The notes under the pieces: model-generated
The model's database searches: none
Told to the model about the DNA's origin: nothing
The model's input: the letters and a program-made list of their open reading frames with translations, nothing else
Shown: one piece after another, positions 14,087 through 21,589 of the stretch
How positions within the stretch are numbered: position 1 is the first letter of the stretch
Layout: every line of letters starts with the position of its first letter
Program-made: the position numbers and the translations under genes
From: Methylobacterium sp. E-065
GTDB lineage: Bacteria > Pseudomonadota > Alphaproteobacteria > Rhizobiales > Beijerinckiaceae
Assembly (NCBI RefSeq): GCF_022829605.1
Contig: NZ_JAKSYD010000199.1
Location: 1-33,119 of the forward strand
Length of the DNA: 33,119 bases
Direction: 5' to 3'

Positions 14087-16431
14087 CAGGCACCCTCACG
14101 CACGACGTAGGTGTGGAAGCGGATCCGCCCGTCCGGCTCGACCTCCCGGTAGACGCCCTGGATCTCGGCCTCGAAGCCGGGGAACAGGTTGGCGGAGGCC
14201 TCGAACATCTTGAAATAGTCGAGCATGGGCGCGGCCCGCTCGTCGAGTCGCTCGCCCGGCAGCACCGTGCCGATGCCCGGGGGATAGACCAGCATCAGGG
14301 TGCTGGCGATCCGGCCCTCGGCTTCCGCAATCGGCACGTAATCGACCTTGTTGCGGGTCAGCATCTGGGCGGCGCGCTTGGGCGGCATCACCATCTCGGG
14401 CAGGTGATCGGAGGCGAATTGCCGCCGCTGCAGCGTGGAGGTGCCGGCCTCCCGGTGGAAGGCGTGGAACTCGGCGCACAGGTCGCGCAGGCGCACGCCG
14501 CGGTAGCGGTTCGGCCGGCGGGCGACGAACTCCGGCATGGCCTCCTCCAAGGGCACGTTGTCGTCGTGCAGCCGCTTGAAGGCAACGAGGCCCGAGATCA
14601 GCGTGCCGGCCTTGGAGGATTCGACCCCCGGGGTCAGCAGGAAGAGCAGCGAGTTCAGGTCGTTCTTCTCGGCGACGATCCGGTTCTCACGCAGGTATTG
14701 CGCCACGATCGGCGCCGGCACGCCATGCGCAGCATAGGCGCCGGTCTTCCGGTCGAAGCCCGGGGTGAGCACCGTGAGCTTGTTCGGGTCGGTGATGGCG
14801 TAGCCCGGCGCCACATGGGTGAAGCCGTGCCAGCGCGCGCCGGGCTTCAGCTCCCAGTGGCGGGGCGTGGCGGCCAGCTCGTCGGTGGGCACGCTCTCCC
14901 AGGGCACCTCGGCCCCGTCGGCATTCTTGGTCACGTCCGGCACGAAGGGGTCGAAGAACCAGCGCCGGGCCGGATCGCGCTCGTTCTCCTCGAATTCCCG
15001 CCGGATCGCCCGAACCTTCTTGCGCCACTCGATCCCGAGCCGGATCGTGTCGTCCCACAGGATCATGCCCGAGCGCCCCTTCATCATCTGGGCGCCGACG
15101 TCGAGCGAGGCGAACAGGGGATAGAAGGGCGAGGTCGAGGCGTGGACCAGAAAGCTCTCGTTGAGCCGCTTGTGCTCGACCCGCCGGGTCTGGCCGCGGA
15201 TATGGCCGTCCCGGGTGTGGATCTGCGAGGCCTGGCTGAAGCTCGCGAGCTGCTTGTGGGTCGATTGCGTGGCGACGATGCCCGGCGAGGTCTCGTCGAG
15301 CCCGGTCAGCCCCATGGCGAAGCGGCGGGCGTAGAGCGGGTGGAACTTCATGAAGCCCGCCCAGGCCTCGTCGAACAGGATGTAGTCGCAGAGGTGGCCG
15401 ATCTTCTCCAGGATCTCCTGGGCGTCGTAGATCGTGCCGTCATAGGTGCATTGCTCGATCACCGCGACGCGGAACGGCCGCTCCCGGCGCCACGCCTCCG
15501 GATCGGTCACCAGCGGGTTCCGGCGGATCTTCTCGCGGATCCGCGTCTCGTCCAGGGCCTCGTGGTAGATCGGGCCGATCAGCCCGTAGGCGTTGCGGTC
15601 GGTCTCCAGAAAGATCGGGATGCCGCCGCCGAGGAACAGGGCTCCGTGATGAGCCGCCTTGTGGTTGTTGCGGTCGAACAGGACGAGATCGTCCTCCGCC
15701 ACCAGGGACGACAGGACGATCTTGTTGGAGGCCGAGGTGCCGTTGAGGACGAAGTAGGTTTTTTCCGCCCCGAAGATCTTGGCGGCCTCCTTCTGGGCCT
15801 TCAGCGCCGGGCCCTCGTGGGTCAGCAGGTCGCCGAGATCGAGCACCGAGTTGTCGAGATCATCGCGAAAAATCGCCTCGCCCAGGTGCTCGACGAAGAT
15901 CCGGCCGATCGGAGACCGGTTGTAAAAAATGCCGCCGTTGTGGCCCGGGCAGGTCCAGAGCTGATTGCCCTTCTCGGCGTAGTCGACCAGCGCGCCGAAG
16001 AACGGCGTCTTGAGGGATCCGGCATATTGCGTGACCCGGCTGACGAGGCCGCGGGCGATGAATTCCGGCGTCTCCTCGGCCAGGAAGATGTAGCCGTCGA
16101 TGAAGTCGAGCAGCTCGACCGGGATGTCCTCCAGCCGCTTGCGGCGGACCATGATGACGATCGGCATCTCCAGGCCGCGCTTGCGCATCATGTCGATGAG
16201 GGCGGCGGTCTTGCCGTCGAGGCCGCGCTTGCCCCAATCGACCACGAGGCAGCCGACCGCCGCGTCGGTCTGGACCGCGATCGCCGCGTCCTCGACGCGC
16301 CGGGCGCGCACCACCTCGAAGCCGCGACTCTCCACCGCCGCCACGATCTGATTGACGCGCGCGCCTTCCAGATCGTCCGGATCGAAGGCCGGCGTGCACA
16401 TCAGGACCGTGAAGCGACGGTGGAAGTCCAT
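14086..16431 (-). CDS. Orn/Lys/Arg decarboxylase (fold III-type, AdiA-like)
   Basis: This encodes a 781-residue PLP enzyme of the bacterial basic amino-acid decarboxylase family, which removes CO2 from ornithine, lysine or arginine to give a polyamine or agmatine. It has the full order: N-terminal wing domain (response-regulator-like, residues 1-130), linker, PLP-binding core and C-terminal domain. The PLP lysine is K393 in ATQSTHKQLASFSQ. GTSASNKIVL, DRNNHKAAHH and RNAYGLIGPI match core motifs, the last closest to biodegradative arginine decarboxylase. Length is slightly above AdiA. The substrate cannot be fixed from sequence. The GNAT gene overlaps its end; a small gene lies 92 bases upstream and a spermidine-synthase-fold gene beyond it. 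Confidence 0.92.
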   Translation of the reverse strand: MDFHRRFTVLMCTPAFDPDDLEGARVNQIVAAVESRGFEVVRARRVEDAAIAVQTDAAVGCLVVDWGKRGLDGKTAALIDMMRKRGLEMPIVIMVRRKRLEDIPVELLDFIDGYIFLAEETPEFIARGLVSRVTQYAGSLKTPFFGALVDYAEKGNQLWTCPGHNGGIFYNRSPIGRIFVEHLGEAIFRDDLDNSVLDLGDLLTHEGPALKAQKEAAKIFGAEKTYFVLNGTSASNKIVLSSLVAEDDLVLFDRNNHKAAHHGALFLGGGIPIFLETDRNAYGLIGPIYHEALDETRIREKIRRNPLVTDPEAWRRERPFRVAVIEQCTYDGTIYDAQEILEKIGHLCDYILFDEAWAGFMKFHPLYARRFAMGLTGLDETSPGIVATQSTHKQLASFSQASQIHTRDGHIRGQTRRVEHKRLNESFLVHASTSPFYPLFASLDVGAQMMKGRSGMILWDDTIRLGIEWRKKVRAIRREFEENERDPARRWFFDPFVPDVTKNADGAEVPWESVPTDELAATPRHWELKPGARWHGFTHVAPGYAITDPNKLTVLTPGFDRKTGAYAAHGVPAPIVAQYLRENRIVAEKNDLNSLLFLLTPGVESSKAGTLISGLVAFKRLHDDNVPLEEAMPEFVARRPNRYRGVRLRDLCAEFHAFHREAGTSTLQRRQFASDHLPEMVMPPKRAAQMLTRNKVDYVPIAEAEGRIASTLMLVYPPGIGTVLPGERLDERAAPMLDYFKMFEASANLFPGFEAEIQGVYREVEPDGRIRFHTYVVREGA

Positions 16432-16523
16432 GGAGCTCTCTTTGCCAGGGATACAGGCGAGGCTTTCTGGCCGGTCCGTGACGATTGGATGACAGCGCTG
16501 GACCGGCGCGATGAATCGTCGGA

Positions 16524-16730
16524 TCAGGCGCCGCCCGATCGCCCGTCGTGCCCGATCAGCCGCTCGACCTCGGCCAGCGCGACGGCGCGGGCGGCATGCT
16601 CGGAGGCGTGCGGGCGGTACGATCCCCGGACCAGCTTGCCGCGGTCGCGGATCGCCCAGGTGAAGCCGCCCGGGTCATGCCGGCTCGGTCTCACCTCAAC
16701 CGTGTAGAGATGCCCGCAATTCACACCCAT
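16524..16730 (-). CDS. Small protein, unknown function
   Basis: This encodes 68 residues with a mixed, protein-like composition: a beta-rich first half (HLYTVEVRPSRHDPGGFTWAI) and a helical second half (SEHAARAVALAEVERLI). That layout resembles short conserved unknown proteins common in Methylobacterium. No cysteine motif or membrane segment. The ATG at 16730 has no good Shine-Dalgarno, so the exact start is unsure. It lies 92 bases upstream of the decarboxylase on the same strand. No function is assigned. Confidence 0.6.
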   Translation of the reverse strand: MGVNCGHLYTVEVRPSRHDPGGFTWAIRDRGKLVRGSYRPHASEHAARAVALAEVERLIGHDGRSGGA

Positions 16731-16796
16731 CGATCGAATGTGCGGGAGATCGCGCGGTCGGCACAGGGGGTGCGACCGTGAGCGGCAGCAAACCGG

Positions 16797-17540
16797 CTAT
16801 CGAATGTGCCGCTTTCGACCAGGGGCGGGCTGCGCGGGTGCATCCTGAGCAGGCTCCGCGAAACCGGCGACCTTCGTCCCGAACCAGACCACGTGTTTGG
16901 GTCCGCTGCCCCGGCCGCTGGCATGGACGCGCTGCTCGTCCACGTCGAAGCCGGAGCGCTGCATCCGGCTCTTGAACTTCCGGTCCGGGGCGCCCGACCA
17001 GACGCCCAGGATCCCGCTCGGCCGCAGGGCCCAGCGGGCCCGCTTCAGGCCCCAATTGTCGTAGAGCCGGTCGTTCGACCGGCGCATCAGGCCCTCCGGG
17101 CCGTTGTCGACATCGAGCAGGATCGCGTCGTAGCGCTCCGGCCCGGCCTGGATCAGGCGGTTCACGTCGGCCTCCTGCAGGTCGACCCGCGGATCGTCCA
17201 GACAGCCGGCGAAGACATGCGCCAGGGGCCCCCGCGCCCAGGCGATCACCGCCGGCACCAGCTCGGCCACCACCACCTGCGCTTCGGGGCCGAGATTCGC
17301 CAGCGCCGCGCGCAGGGTGAAGCCCATGCCGAGCCCGCCGATCAGGATCCGGGCTCGCGGCCGATCCACGAGCCGCGCGCAGGTCAGCGCCGCAAGCGCC
17401 ACCTCGGAACCGCTGCGGCGGTTGTTCATCAGCTCGATCGTGTCGGCCAGGATCGCGAATTCCTCGCCGCGCCGCATCAGCCGCAAGGAGGTGCCACCAC
17501 CGGGCACGGATCCGGTATCGAGATGAACCCAGGGTATCAC
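16797..17540 (-). CDS. Spermidine-synthase-fold protein
   Basis: This encodes 247 residues of the SpeE-like Rossmann fold. The nucleotide motif is RILIGGLGMGFTLRAAL, followed by AQVVVAELVPAVIAWA (acidic ribose-binding position) and the ADVNRL and DAILLDVDNGPEGL motifs. The DxDxGPEGL and RWALRPSGILGVWSG strings are typical of a group annotated spermidine synthase-like, which usually lacks the putrescine-binding residues of true SpeE. The start is a GTG at 17540 with GAGGA nine bases before; longer in-frame starts add only Arg/Pro-rich sequence. An aminopropyl- or methyltransferase role is possible. Nearness to the amino-acid decarboxylase is suggestive but they are not in a tight operon. Confidence 0.82.
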   Translation of the reverse strand: MIPWVHLDTGSVPGGGTSLRLMRRGEEFAILADTIELMNNRRSGSEVALAALTCARLVDRPRARILIGGLGMGFTLRAALANLGPEAQVVVAELVPAVIAWARGPLAHVFAGCLDDPRVDLQEADVNRLIQAGPERYDAILLDVDNGPEGLMRRSNDRLYDNWGLKRARWALRPSGILGVWSGAPDRKFKSRMQRSGFDVDEQRVHASGRGSGPKHVVWFGTKVAGFAEPAQDAPAQPAPGRKRHIR

Positions 17541-17662
17541 GGGCGGCGTCCTCGTCTGGCGCGGGGGTGTCGGGGGGCGCCGGGCGCGGCCTATGCGCGC
17601 CGCATGGCCCCCACATGTCGCAGCGGCTTGCCGCAACCAATTCCGGCGGCGTATCAGCACCT

Positions 17663-17914
17663 ATGGCCAAGCGTATCAAGTCGAGACCGCAAGAGCGGGG
17701 TTTTGTGATGTTCGATGTCGTCTATACCGACGGCTCCCGGGCCTCGAACCGGCGGGTGCCGATGGAGATCCTGGGCGGCCTGGACGGCGACGAGCCGGCC
17801 CGCGAGCTCATCCTCGAACAGGAGGCGGAGATCGCCCTCAAGGCGGGGCGGCCCAGCCGCGAGATCCAGAGCCTGACCCGCTCGCCCATCGTCAAGCCGA
17901 AGCCGGTCGAATGA
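17663..17914 (+). CDS. Small conserved-looking protein, unknown
   Basis: This encodes 83 residues. It begins basic (MAKRIKSRPQERG), then FVMFDVVYTDGSRASNRRVP with alternating strands, then an acidic helix (EPARELILEQEAEIALKAG) and a basic tail. It looks like a small cytoplasmic protein; I recognise no family. It is on the opposite strand to both neighbours, divergent from the spermidine-synthase-fold gene. The start at 17663 gives the shortest frame without the Cys/Arg-rich upstream extension. Confidence 0.65.
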   Translation: MAKRIKSRPQERGFVMFDVVYTDGSRASNRRVPMEILGGLDGDEPARELILEQEAEIALKAGRPSREIQSLTRSPIVKPKPVE

Positions 17915-17920
17915 CGGGGC

Positions 17921-17964
17921 GCGCGCTCCGCCGAAGTGGACACCGGTTCGGCGCAAGAGCGCGC
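17921..17964. repeat. Long hairpin, extragenic palindromic repeat
   Basis: GCGCGCTC (17921-17928) pairs with GAGCGCGC (17957-17964), and CGCCGAA (17929-17935) with TTCGGCG (17947-17953). The stem totals 15 bp with a 3-base bulge, and the loop is GTGGACACCGG. GAAGTGGACACCGGTTCG-like cores are repeated between genes in many Rhizobiales (RIME-like elements) as I recall. It sits between convergent genes and may also end their transcripts. Confidence 0.6.
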
Positions 17965-17988
17965 ACGACGACAAGGGCTTAGCGCCGG

Positions 17989-18492
17989 TCAGGCCGTCTC
18001 GGCCGTCCTGCGGGCGACCTCGTCCTGCAACGCCGCGTTCATCTCTGCGAGCCGGGCCTGCATGCGCCCCTGAAGCCAGGGGAACAGCACGGGGGCAAGC
18101 CAGCCAGCGCAGGTCTCCGCTTGCACAAGATCGACGCCCTGCCGGGTCTCGGTGATTCGAACGTCGTGCGTGCCGGTGCTCAGGTGCGGCATCGGCAGGC
18201 GCAGAATCGGGATGCCGCCGCGCCAGGTCAGGCGCCGGCCGGGCTCCCAGCAGGTCACCTGCACGCGCACGGTCTGGAACGTGCGGCCGTTCAGGGTCAG
18301 TTCCAGGCGCCACTGCGCGCCCGCGCGCCGCTGCCCCGTGGCCTTCCGGATGAACGGGTTCCAGTCCGGATAGGATTCGAGGTCCGTCAGCACCGACCAG
18401 ACCATCCCGGCCCGGGCGGGAATCGCGATTGTCGTGCTGCTGACCCGGCCGGCCGTCCGGCTCTTGTCGACTGTCCCCTTGCCGACCGTCAT
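17989..18492 (-). CDS. SRPBCC-family (START-like) protein
   Basis: This encodes 167 residues with one SRPBCC domain, a helix-grip fold that binds hydrophobic ligands. Typical strings are TTIAIPARAGMVWSVLTDLESYPDWNPFI at 19-47, VQVTCWEPGRRLTWRG in the middle and the closing helix with PVLFPWLQGRMQARLAEMN. No signal peptide. Ligand unknown; such proteins often act in polyketide, lipid or coenzyme metabolism, or as stress proteins. It is the last gene of a leftward set with the 101-residue protein and the M20 hydrolase; 54 bases separate it from the former. Confidence 0.85.
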   Translation of the reverse strand: MTVGKGTVDKSRTAGRVSSTTIAIPARAGMVWSVLTDLESYPDWNPFIRKATGQRRAGAQWRLELTLNGRTFQTVRVQVTCWEPGRRLTWRGGIPILRLPMPHLSTGTHDVRITETRQGVDLVQAETCAGWLAPVLFPWLQGRMQARLAEMNAALQDEVARRTAETA

Positions 18493-18546
18493 GCGTCCCT
18501 CCCGCGCCTGCCGTGGAGAACACCCGTGGACGAAGAACGGTGCGGA

Positions 18547-18852
18547 TCAGAGCGCGCCCTCGACCACCTCCAGGGCCCGCAGGACCGCGAAGCCGATCCG
18601 CTCGGCCTCGGCCTCCGCGTCGGCACTGGCCGGCAGCAGGGCCACGGTCTCGACCTCCGGCTCATCCTCCGGACCGACCACGATCCGGAAGACCTCGCCC
18701 TCCTGCGCCGCCGGATCCCGGATCAGGCCGACCCGGTGGCCGGCCCCCGTACCGAGCACGCGCAGGAACGGCTGACCGGCCTCCTCCGGCCCGGCGGGAG
18801 CGGGACGGCGCGGGGCGCCGAAGGCCGGGCGGATGACGTTGTCGTCGGGCAT
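18547..18852 (-). CDS. Small acidic protein, unknown
   Basis: This encodes 101 residues starting MPDDNVIRPAFGAPRRP and continuing into an acidic domain with FLRVLGTGAGHRVGLI, EVFRIVVGPEDEPEVETVALLP and a C-terminal helix AEAEAERIGFAVLRALEVVE. The alternating strands then helix look like a folded small domain. No match to a known family. It starts 14 bases downstream of the M20 hydrolase stop, so it is in its operon. The start ATG at 18852 is supported by this spacing. Confidence 0.7.
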   Translation of the reverse strand: MPDDNVIRPAFGAPRRPAPAGPEEAGQPFLRVLGTGAGHRVGLIRDPAAQEGEVFRIVVGPEDEPEVETVALLPASADAEAEAERIGFAVLRALEVVEGAL

Positions 18853-18865
18853 GATGGCCTTTCCC

Positions 18866-20137
18866 TCAACCGCCCTTGGCCCCGGTGGCCACGCCCGCCG
18901 TCGCCAGAACCGCGTCGGCCAGGACCTCCAGACCGGCCCCGGCCCAGTCCGGCGTGATGCTCTCGGCCTCGTTGTGGCTGATGCCGCCGTGACAGGGGCA
19001 GAACACCAGGGCCGCGGGGACCGCGCGGGCGCAGTAGACGGCGTCGTGGTAGATCGCCGTCGGCATCCGCGTCCAGGCATGGCCCCGGGACTCGGCGGCG
19101 GCCTGGACCCGGTCGACCAGCACGGGATCGAACGGGGTCGGCGGCGCGCGCCAGAAGTCTTCCACGCGGATTGAGACGCCGCGCTCGGCCGCCAGGGCGT
19201 CGGCCCGGGCCTGGATCTGGATCCGCATCGCCTCCAGCTGCTCGGTGTCGCCGTGGCGCGTGTCGAGGCTGAACCAGACCCGGCCCGGCGTGATGTTGCG
19301 GCTTTCCGGCTCGGCCTTCAGCACGCCCACGGTGGCCCGCCCGCGCTCGCCGCTGGCCGCCACCGCGTCTCGGGCGATGCCTTCGAGAGAAGCGATCAGC
19401 GCCGCCGCAGCCATCAGGGCGTCGCGCCGCCCCTCCATCGGGCTGCCGGCATGGGCCTCCTCGCCCTGCACGGTGATCTCGTACCAGATCTGCGCCAGCG
19501 CCCGGTCGACCACCCCGATGGTCAGGCCCGCATCCTCCAGGCGCTTGCCCTGCTCGATGTGCAACTCGAAATAGGCGCCGATCGCCCGCAAATCCGCAGG
19601 ATCCGCCTCGCCCTGCCAGCCGATGCGGCGCAATTCGTCGCCGAAGGCGTGGCCCGACAGGTCCCGGGTCGCCAGGATGTCCGCCTCCGGGACGATCCCC
19701 ATGGCGACGCCGCTGCCGCTCATCGGCGGCGGGAAGCGCGAACCCTCCTCGTTGCACCAGTTGATCAGCAGGAGCGGCGCCTCGGTCTCGATCCCGGCCT
19801 CCTGCAGGGCGCGCATGATCTCGAGACCGGCCAGCACGCCGAGCGGTCCGTCGAACTTGCCCCCGGTGGGCTGGGTATCGAGGTGGCTGCCGACCGCCAC
19901 CGGCTTCAGATCCGGGTTCCGCCCCGGGCGGCGGAAGATCATGTTGCCGATCCGATCGACCGTGAGCGTGAGCCCCGCCGCCTCGCCCCAGCGCTGGAAC
20001 AGGGCCCGTCCCTCCGCGTCGCGGTCGGTCAGGGTCTGGCGGTCATTGCCACCGTTGGGCAGCGCCCCGATCCGGGCGAGCTCCATCAGGCTGTCCCAGA
20101 GCCGGTCGTGCGAGAGCGGGAGATTGATGCGATCCAC
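18866..20137 (-). CDS. M20-family Zn-dependent amidohydrolase/carbamoylase
   Basis: This encodes 423 residues of the hydantoinase/carbamoylase branch of peptidase family M20. These enzymes split N-carbamoyl amino acids, allantoate or 3-ureidopropionate. The binuclear metal site is present: H in GSHLDT, D in GKFDGPLGV, the NEEGSRF acid pair, H in FELHIEQG and the C-terminal SHNEAE. The dimerisation (lid) domain spans about 215-330. The length fits the family. No signal peptide. It heads an operon with the 101-residue and SRPBCC genes, none of which points to its substrate. A pyrimidine- or purine-degradation role is one possibility; no other such gene is in the window. Confidence 0.92.
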   Translation of the reverse strand: MDRINLPLSHDRLWDSLMELARIGALPNGGNDRQTLTDRDAEGRALFQRWGEAAGLTLTVDRIGNMIFRRPGRNPDLKPVAVGSHLDTQPTGGKFDGPLGVLAGLEIMRALQEAGIETEAPLLLINWCNEEGSRFPPPMSGSGVAMGIVPEADILATRDLSGHAFGDELRRIGWQGEADPADLRAIGAYFELHIEQGKRLEDAGLTIGVVDRALAQIWYEITVQGEEAHAGSPMEGRRDALMAAAALIASLEGIARDAVAASGERGRATVGVLKAEPESRNITPGRVWFSLDTRHGDTEQLEAMRIQIQARADALAAERGVSIRVEDFWRAPPTPFDPVLVDRVQAAAESRGHAWTRMPTAIYHDAVYCARAVPAALVFCPCHGGISHNEAESITPDWAGAGLEVLADAVLATAGVATGAKGG

Positions 20138-20380
20138 GATGCGATGCCCCTCTGCCGAAGGCGTCCCGGAGGCGGGAGGTTAGGCCGCGATCCCGATCGG
20201 CGCCAGGGACGGGCCGGAGTCAGGCTTTACGATCCGGCGGCCGGTACCGATCGTGGCCGTCCTGCAGCCGGACGGGGGGAGTATCGCCGGATGCGGCCCC
20301 GCCCGGCAAAACAGTCCAAGGGTCGGCCTTTTGTACACATTCATACATATTAACCTGAAAATACCGCTCCCATCGCAAAA
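20138..20380. other. Intergenic region before the PAS gene
   Basis: Between the M20 hydrolase start and the PAS gene there is no supportable gene. The part from about 20330 to 20400 is notably rich in A and T (TTGTACACATTCATACATAT within it), consistent with promoters and regulator binding. The leftward hydrolase promoter should lie here but was not resolved. Confidence 0.4.
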
Positions 20381-20409
20381 TTGACCTGTGTTACTTTCTA
20401 TGACAACTT
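20381..20409 (+). promoter_or_regulatory. Candidate promoter of the PAS gene
   Basis: TTGACC (20381-20386), a 17-base spacer and CAACTT (20404-20409) form a fair -35/-10 pair about 120 bases before the PAS start codon. The -10 is weak. Confidence 0.4.
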
Positions 20410-20442
20410 GGCGCGCACCTCGAAAGCACTCGAGTATCTGAC

Positions 20443-20454
20443 CTGTCCGGACAG
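20443..20454. promoter_or_regulatory. Perfect 12-bp palindrome in the PAS gene leader
   Basis: CTGTCCGGACAG is a perfect palindrome downstream of the candidate promoter; ACTCGAGT, another palindrome, lies at 20428-20435. Either could be a binding site; no regulator is known. Confidence 0.35.
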
Positions 20455-20530
20455 CAACGTCGCGGGCGTCCGCCGGAGGGCTGATCCGCTCGCGGAACGA
20501 TGGCCAGAGCAGACCGGATGAGGGGTTCTC

Positions 20531-21082
20531 ATGCTACTGGCGTCCACGGCGGCTCCAGCCCTGCAGGCTGCGGGATTCATCGGTACCTGGGATACGGATG
20601 TTTCAGCCGGTCGATCCGTGCTCGACCTAGGCGCCGCCTCCATACTCGCGGGCAATCCCGGCCTGGTCGGCAAGCCGGTACCCCTCAATGTCGCCCTCGG
20701 GCGGATCCACCCGGAGGACCGCGACCCGATCTTCGAGACGATCCAGCACCTTCGGCAGACCGGCGGACCGGTCGCGATCGCGTTCCGCATCTTGACCGGG
20801 GCCGGCGAAACGCGTCGGATCCTCAACCAGGGCCATCTGGCGCCCGACGAGACCGGGCGCCTGCAGGGGTGCGGTGCCTATATCGACATCACGGAGTTTC
20901 ACGGCGGTTGGGCGTCACCGCGTAGTGGCATCCCGGAACCTGCAGAGACGCTCGATGCGGCGGCCGATCATTGCATCCAGGCCCATACCGCCCTGGAGCG
21001 TCATGGGGACGCTGCCCTGCACATGCTCTCGCGGATGCTGCTGCTCGGGGTCGGACGCGCGCTCGCGCAGCGCGCGTCCTGA
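20531..21082 (+). CDS. PAS-domain protein
   Basis: This encodes 183 residues with a single PAS domain from about residue 10 to 125. The second half of that domain is clear: RIHPEDRDPIFETI, FRILTGAGETRRILNQGH and GRLQGCGAYIDITEF, which resembles the PAS-PAC transition of sensor kinases. No kinase, cyclase or DNA-binding domain follows; the last 50 residues are helical and end with LGVGRALAQRA. It may be a free sensor or adaptor that binds a partner kinase. The hybrid kinase is 4 kb away. It ends 8 bases before the convergent GlcG-like gene. Confidence 0.8.
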   Translation: MLLASTAAPALQAAGFIGTWDTDVSAGRSVLDLGAASILAGNPGLVGKPVPLNVALGRIHPEDRDPIFETIQHLRQTGGPVAIAFRILTGAGETRRILNQGHLAPDETGRLQGCGAYIDITEFHGGWASPRSGIPEPAETLDAAADHCIQAHTALERHGDAALHMLSRMLLLGVGRALAQRAS

Positions 21083-21090
21083 GCCGAGCC

Positions 21091-21525
21091 TTACGTCCGC
21101 CAGGGATGGGCCGGCAGTTCGGTTTGGCCGATGGCCTTGGCGCCAGCCTCCGCGACCGTGTGGTCGTTCTCCACCGTGGAGCCGCTGACCCCGATGGCAC
21201 CCGACATGACGCCGTCGGCATCGACGATCGGGATCCCGCCCGGGAAGGTGATCAGCCCGTCGTTCGAATGCTCGATCCCGTAGAGCGGGCCGCCGGGCTG
21301 CGACAGCTGGCCGATCTGGCCGGTCATCATGCCGAAGAACACCGAGGTCTTGGCCTTCTTGTGGGCGATGTCGATCGAGCCGACCCAGGCATCGTCCATG
21401 CGGTGGAACGCCTTGAGGTTGCCGCCGGAATCCACCACCGCGATGCACATCTGGGTGCCGAGTTCGATCGCCTTCGCCCGGGCGGCGGCGATCGCCTTGT
21501 CGGCCTGCTCAATCGTGACGTGCAT
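21091..21525 (-). CDS. GlcG/HbpS-family protein
   Basis: This encodes 144 residues of the GlcG/HbpS family, small proteins whose relatives bind heme or cobalamin, or accompany glycolate oxidase. The body starts VTIEQADKAIAAARAKAIELG and includes VVDSGGNLKAFHRMDDAW, then PGGIPIVDADGVMSGAIGVSGST, both family signatures. No signal peptide, unlike secreted HbpS, so it is likely cytoplasmic. The ATG at 21525 has a strong GGAGGGGAG before it. It lies 64 bases downstream of the Mfd-like gene on the same strand. A glycolate link is not supported by neighbours. Confidence 0.85.
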   Translation of the reverse strand: MHVTIEQADKAIAAARAKAIELGTQMCIAVVDSGGNLKAFHRMDDAWVGSIDIAHKKAKTSVFFGMMTGQIGQLSQPGGPLYGIEHSNDGLITFPGGIPIVDADGVMSGAIGVSGSTVENDHTVAEAGAKAIGQTELPAHPWRT

Positions 21526-21589
21526 GGGACACTCCCCTCCGCGGTTTCTACGCGACAGCCTGTGACCGTTTGAAGCGGCCGGCGCAAGC

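Noticed and set aside
14113..16707. Rightward 864-codon open frame opposite the decarboxylase
   Set aside because: The decarboxylase on the other strand has all core motifs; the antisense frame is a codon-bias artefact.
20340..20360. CtrA box (TTAA-N7-TTAA) in AT-rich patch
   Set aside because: Only one TTAA half is present at the required spacing.
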